In this document: positions 24,588 through 26,751 of the stretch, piece by piece | Position numbering within the stretch: the first letter of the stretch is position 1 | Layout of the letters: the number at the start of each line of letters is the position of its first letter | DNA from: Microcoleus asticus IPMA8 | GTDB taxonomy: Bacteria; Cyanobacteriota; Cyanobacteriia; Cyanobacteriales; Microcoleaceae | Assembly (NCBI RefSeq): GCF_013179805.1 | Contig: NZ_SRRZ01000108.1 | Span: 1 to 26,751 of the forward strand | Length of the DNA: 26,751 nt | Reading direction: 5' to 3' | Notes under the pieces: generated by a model | Databases searched by the model: none | What the model was told of the DNA's origin: nothing | Seen by the model: only the letters and a program-made list of their open reading frames with translations | Position numbers and translations under genes: made by a program

Positions 24588-24634
24588 CGCGACAAAGTAG
24601 GGAAACTTTTGCTGTCAAGCCATTAAAATTTGGG

Positions 24635-24664
24635 TTGAAAAACAAAGTGAGTATGCGGTATAAT
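24635..24664 (+). promoter_or_regulatory. Sigma70-type promoter for the HEPN-motif gene
   Basis: TTGAAA (24635-24640), an 18-base spacer and a perfect TATAAT (24659-24664). It lies 72 bases before the ATG at 24737, between the ndhD terminator and the accessory gene, so the gene appears to have its own promoter. Motif match only. Confidence 0.65.
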
Positions 24665-24736
24665 TAATAGTCATGCTGCGGAGCGATCGCTTAGCTAAAA
24701 TTTAGAATTTAACCCCTATATTCAAACAGGTAAGTT

Positions 24737-25672
24737 ATGTCGCTGCTTCAAAACGCCATTGACTCCATACAGGTGGGTGTTGAAGACTATCTGATGGAGG
24801 ACGACAGAAGATACCTGTCTGCGGTGAGAAACATTTGCGCTGGAATACTTCTTTTATATAAAGAAAAACTAAAGCGCTTATCGCCACAACAGGAACATGA
24901 CAACGAAGTTTTAATCAAACAATCGATCAAGCCTATTCGTGGTGACCAAGGTAACATCTTATTTGTTGGAGATGGTGATAAAACAGTAGATGTTCCCACA
25001 ATTGAGAAAAGATTTAAAAGCCTGAAAATAGAATATGAATGGAGCAGATTTAAAGAACTCACTAAGCTCCGCAATAATATAGAACATTACTATACAGATA
25101 AGTCGTCTAGCGCAGTTCGTGAAGTCATTGTCAAGTCATTTCTTATAATTCAAGATTTCATTAGTCGATATTTAGAGGAAGAACCGTTTAACCTTCTTGG
25201 TGAAGAGTGCTGGCAAACTCTATTAGAAACAGAAGAGGTGTACAAAGCCGAAGAGGAAAATTGTAGACAATCCTGGGAGAAATTGGGCTTTAAAGGCTCG
25301 GTGTTAGAGCATATAGTAGAAAATATTAGATGTCCAGTCTGCCACTCAAATTTAATCAAAGCTCAAGATAAATCTAATATTTTTCCCTCTTTGAGTTGTA
25401 GCTCATGTAATGAGTCTTTTGAGCCTGAAGCTGAAGGGGGTTGGGCTCACTGTAACGATTGTGAAACGAAGTCATCTGTAGTAGAATTAGGGGAGAAATG
25501 GATTTGCTTTTCTTGCCATAAAGTCCACAACTATAAGGATGTAGGCGACTGTCAATACTGTGGTACATTTATTGCTGGAAATTTAGAAGATACTTTTTTA
25601 TCAGGTTGCTTAATGTGTGAAGGTCAAATGGGACATTACATCAATTCAAGAGCATACAATCGTGATGATTAA
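24737..25672 (+). CDS. HEPN-motif protein with six CxxC pairs (zinc-ribbon tail)
   Basis: A 311-residue soluble protein. The N-terminal half (about 1-150) is mostly helical and contains RNNIEH (Arg112 to His117), the R-x4-H catalytic signature of HEPN RNases, in a helix-rich setting (LKIEYEWSRFKELTKLRNNI, then YYTD). The C-terminal third carries six CxxC pairs at 199-202, 221-224, 239-242, 257-260, 272-275 and 291-294, enough for three zinc ribbons or rubredoxin-like knuckles. That combination suggests a nucleic-acid-directed RNase, perhaps toxin or defence related; this is inference from motifs. I do not know a named family. It contains no CGATCG core, unlike most long genes here, and is directly followed by an attC-like element. 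Confidence 0.75.
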   Translation: MSLLQNAIDSIQVGVEDYLMEDDRRYLSAVRNICAGILLLYKEKLKRLSPQQEHDNEVLIKQSIKPIRGDQGNILFVGDGDKTVDVPTIEKRFKSLKIEYEWSRFKELTKLRNNIEHYYTDKSSSAVREVIVKSFLIIQDFISRYLEEEPFNLLGEECWQTLLETEEVYKAEEENCRQSWEKLGFKGSVLEHIVENIRCPVCHSNLIKAQDKSNIFPSLSCSSCNESFEPEAEGGWAHCNDCETKSSVVELGEKWICFSCHKVHNYKDVGDCQYCGTFIAGNLEDTFLSGCLMCEGQMGHYINSRAYNRDD

Positions 25673-25673
25673 G

Positions 25674-25690
25674 GTGTCCCCAGTGGACAC
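25674..25690. repeat. GTGTCC/GGACAC hairpin at the 3' end of the HEPN-motif gene
   Basis: GTGTCC (25674-25679) pairs with GGACAC (25685-25690) around five bases, starting one base after the TAA stop. It abuts the attC-like element. No T-run follows. Confidence 0.6.
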
Positions 25691-25780
25691 GGCATAACAA
25701 CGCCCATGCACCCGACCGTTTAGAAGTAATCTGTTGACTACGAGAGATGACCTGCGGCGGGTGATGGTTACCGTTGTGCC
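25691..25780 (+). other. attC-like (59-base-element-like) folded recombination site
   Basis: A 90-base imperfect palindrome with the layout of an integron attC site: R''-like GCATAAC (25692-25698), L''-like CACCCGACCG (25709-25718), a 36-base variable loop, L'-like CGGCGGGTG (25755-25763) and R'-like GTTGTGC (25773-25779). CACCCG-A-CCG pairs with CGG-CGGGTG leaving one unpaired A, matching the extrahelical base expected in attC; R'' and R' pair with one wobble. It starts 19 bases after the HEPN-gene stop, in the cassette orientation. No integrase gene is in the window. From memory, such elements are scattered in cyanobacterial genomes. Confidence 0.6.
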
Positions 25781-25849
25781 ACTTCGTTTCTACGCAAAAG
25801 AGGTATGATATCCATAACAGGATCAAAAGTTACAAAAAAGAGGGAATGT

Positions 25850-26122
25850 ATGCAAACAATCCTTTTGAGTCGTGAAGAAGTCGCTCGTCGTGCGAAACAT
25901 TTGTATGAAAGCACCATCCGCCAAAAAATTGAATTAGAAGAGAATATTGGCAAAATGGTCATCATTGATATTGAAACAGGTGACTACGAAGTTGATAAAA
26001 CTGGGCTAAAAGCCGCACGTAGTCTGATGGCAAAGCATCCGTATGCTCGACTTTTTGGCATTCGTATTGGTTACAATGTGGCTGCTTCGTTGGGTGGTGT
26101 AATGGAGCGTGTCAACAAGTGA
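25850..26122 (+). CDS. Small hypothetical protein, partner of the aspartic protease
   Basis: A 90-residue protein beginning MQTILLSREEVARRAKHLYE. The start is the ATG at 25850 because GAGGGA (25840-25845) sits just upstream; an ATG 15 codons earlier lacks a ribosome site. Conserved-looking features are an N-terminal helix, the IENIG-like EENIGKMVIIDIETGDYEVD strand pair and a C-terminal HPYARLFGIRIGYNVAASLGG. It is soluble, with no cysteines or catalytic motif. From memory, proteins of this type commonly precede retropepsin-like genes in cyanobacteria. Its stop codon overlaps the next gene's GTG by four bases (GTGA), so the two are translationally coupled. An antitoxin-like role is a guess from size and arrangement. 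Confidence 0.78.
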   Translation: MQTILLSREEVARRAKHLYESTIRQKIELEENIGKMVIIDIETGDYEVDKTGLKAARSLMAKHPYARLFGIRIGYNVAASLGGVMERVNK

Positions 26123-26484
26123 TTTCTGGTATTGTGACCGATCGGCACGCGATCGTCGCGTTGACGTTTCTCCTCCCAAGCGGCTCTACTTTCCCGATCG
26201 AGTTTGTCATAGATACGGGCTTCACTGACTACCTATGTTTGCCACCGGAGGCAGTTACCTTACTGGGGTTGCCGTTCCTGTACGATATGCCTGTAAACTT
26301 AGCAGATAACAGTGAAGTCCTAGTAGCAGTTCACGAAGCAATAATCCTTTGGGACGGGGAAGAACGAGAAGTTCGTGTATTTGCTACAGGGCGAAGGCCT
26401 CTGATTGGAACTGCTTTGCTGGACGAGCAAGAACTTGTGATTCAGTTCACTGAGGGGGGATTAGTGACGATTGATCAGTTGTAG
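26119..26484 (+). CDS. Retropepsin-like (clan AA) aspartic protease
   Basis: A 121-residue protein with a GTG start inside the stop of the upstream gene. The catalytic motif is VIDTGFTDYLCLP (Asp32-Thr33-Gly34) and the second strand signature is LIGTALLDEQ (about 95-104), the pattern of single-domain clan AA proteases that act as dimers, as retropepsins do. Length is normal for this bacterial group. No signal peptide or membrane segment is present, so it should be cytosolic. Substrate unknown; the tightly coupled 90-residue protein is the likely partner, substrate or inhibitor. A mixed GATCG-rich, palindromic stretch follows the stop. Confidence 0.85.
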   Translation: MISGIVTDRHAIVALTFLLPSGSTFPIEFVIDTGFTDYLCLPPEAVTLLGLPFLYDMPVNLADNSEVLVAVHEAIILWDGEEREVRVFATGRRPLIGTALLDEQELVIQFTEGGLVTIDQL

Positions 26485-26495
26485 TTTCCAACGCT

Positions 26496-26569
26496 CGATC
26501 GCAATACCAATACCGAATACTTCAAAATTACCACTGGGTCGATCGCTCTTCATTTCGGTATTGCGATCG
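26496..26569. repeat. Inverted repeat with a duplicated AATACC
   Basis: CGATCGCAATACC...GAA (26496-26517) and its inverted partner TTCGGTATTGCGATCG (26554-26569). The left arm has AATACC twice in tandem where the right arm needs one copy, so the arms match once six bases are looped out. It lies 12 bases after the protease stop. Confidence 0.6.
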
Positions 26570-26676
26570 CACTTGCGGGTTTCTATCCTTATTGTTATAC
26601 GGAGAGTGCGATATTTGTCAAGGGCGATCGAAGTGTTACACCGCAACTACAATATAATTAATATAGCGATCGCAAA

Positions 26677-26690
26677 TGATTTGTAAATCA
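26677..26690 (+). promoter_or_regulatory. Palindrome TGATTTGTAAATCA upstream of the last gene
   Basis: A perfect six-bp inverted repeat around GT, centred about 17 bases before a TATAAT (26700-26705), in the place where a -35 or an operator would be. Operator function is inference. Confidence 0.4.
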
Positions 26691-26699
26691 TAAATAATG

Positions 26700-26705
26700 T
26701 ATAAT
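26700..26705 (+). promoter_or_regulatory. -10 element TATAAT of the last partial gene
   Basis: Perfect TATAAT, 28 bases before the next start codon. No good -35 at the ideal distance. Confidence 0.4.
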
Positions 26706-26733
26706 GAGGATGTAAACCTAAGTAGGAGTTGAG

Positions 26734-26751
26734 ATGTCCCGAGAGAAATCG
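26734..26751 (+). CDS. Start of a further gene, cut by the window edge
   Basis: ATG at 26734 gives MSREKS before the sequence ends. AGGAG at 26724-26728, five bases upstream, is one of the best ribosome sites in the window, and a TATAAT lies a little further up, so a real gene start is likely. Nothing can be said of its function. Confidence 0.6.

Noticed and set aside
25641..25826. 61-codon minus-strand frame across the attC-like element
   Set aside because: The frame is explained by the folded element and overlaps the end of the HEPN-motif gene.
24691..26135. Absence of the CGATCG core as proof of foreign origin
   Set aside because: Other native-looking stretches, such as 417-2600, also lack it, so the gap of about 1.4 kb is suggestive at most.

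Overview
The window looks like chromosome from a filamentous, non-heterocystous cyanobacterium of the Microcoleus/Oscillatoria type. The grounds are: the HIP1-type octamer GCGATCGC and its CGATCG core recur along most of the window; an NDH-1 pair (ndhF, ndhD), RbcR/Ycf30, an atypical WCGLC thioredoxin and a demethylphylloquinone reductase-like NdbB are all cyanobacterial; multidomain Ser/Thr and histidine kinases are abundant; and the gaps are packed with heptamer repeats and small palindromic repeats. The genus is an inference from general resemblance.

Layout. 1-6.0 kb: end of a small unknown ORF, a long perfect hairpin, then one 1829-residue fused Ser/Thr kinase/AAA ATPase/GAF/histidine kinase. 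6.1-10.3 kb: a small conserved hypothetical gene, and on the minus strand a five-PAS histidine kinase followed by a DCC-type (DUF393) thiol protein. 10.3-16.0 kb, plus strand: a repeat-rich gap, ndbB, an S9 peptidase, a HAD-family protein and an ABC-2 permease, each separated by palindromic or tandem repeats. 16.0-18.7 kb, minus strand: a membrane Ser/Thr kinase with an N-terminal four-Cys motif, and rbcR. 18.9-24.5 kb, plus strand: an NnrU/Z-ISO-like membrane protein, TrxC-like thioredoxin, ndhF and ndhD, closed by a strong intrinsic terminator. 24.6-26.75 kb: an accessory segment with a HEPN-motif protein carrying six CxxC pairs, an attC-like folded element directly after it, a small gene overlapping a retropepsin-like aspartic protease gene, and the first codons of another gene.

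How it fits together. The core theme of 10.8-24.5 kb is bioenergetics and carbon/redox control: NDH-1 membrane subunits, a type-2 dehydrogenase-like flavoprotein, a thioredoxin, and the LysR regulator of RuBisCO genes. The two large histidine kinases share the same long HisKA-type module and have no receiver-domain gene nearby. The best candidates for something under-described are the HEPN/zinc-ribbon gene with its attC-like element, the small-gene/aspartic protease couple, and the modular palindromic repeats that recur at three places.
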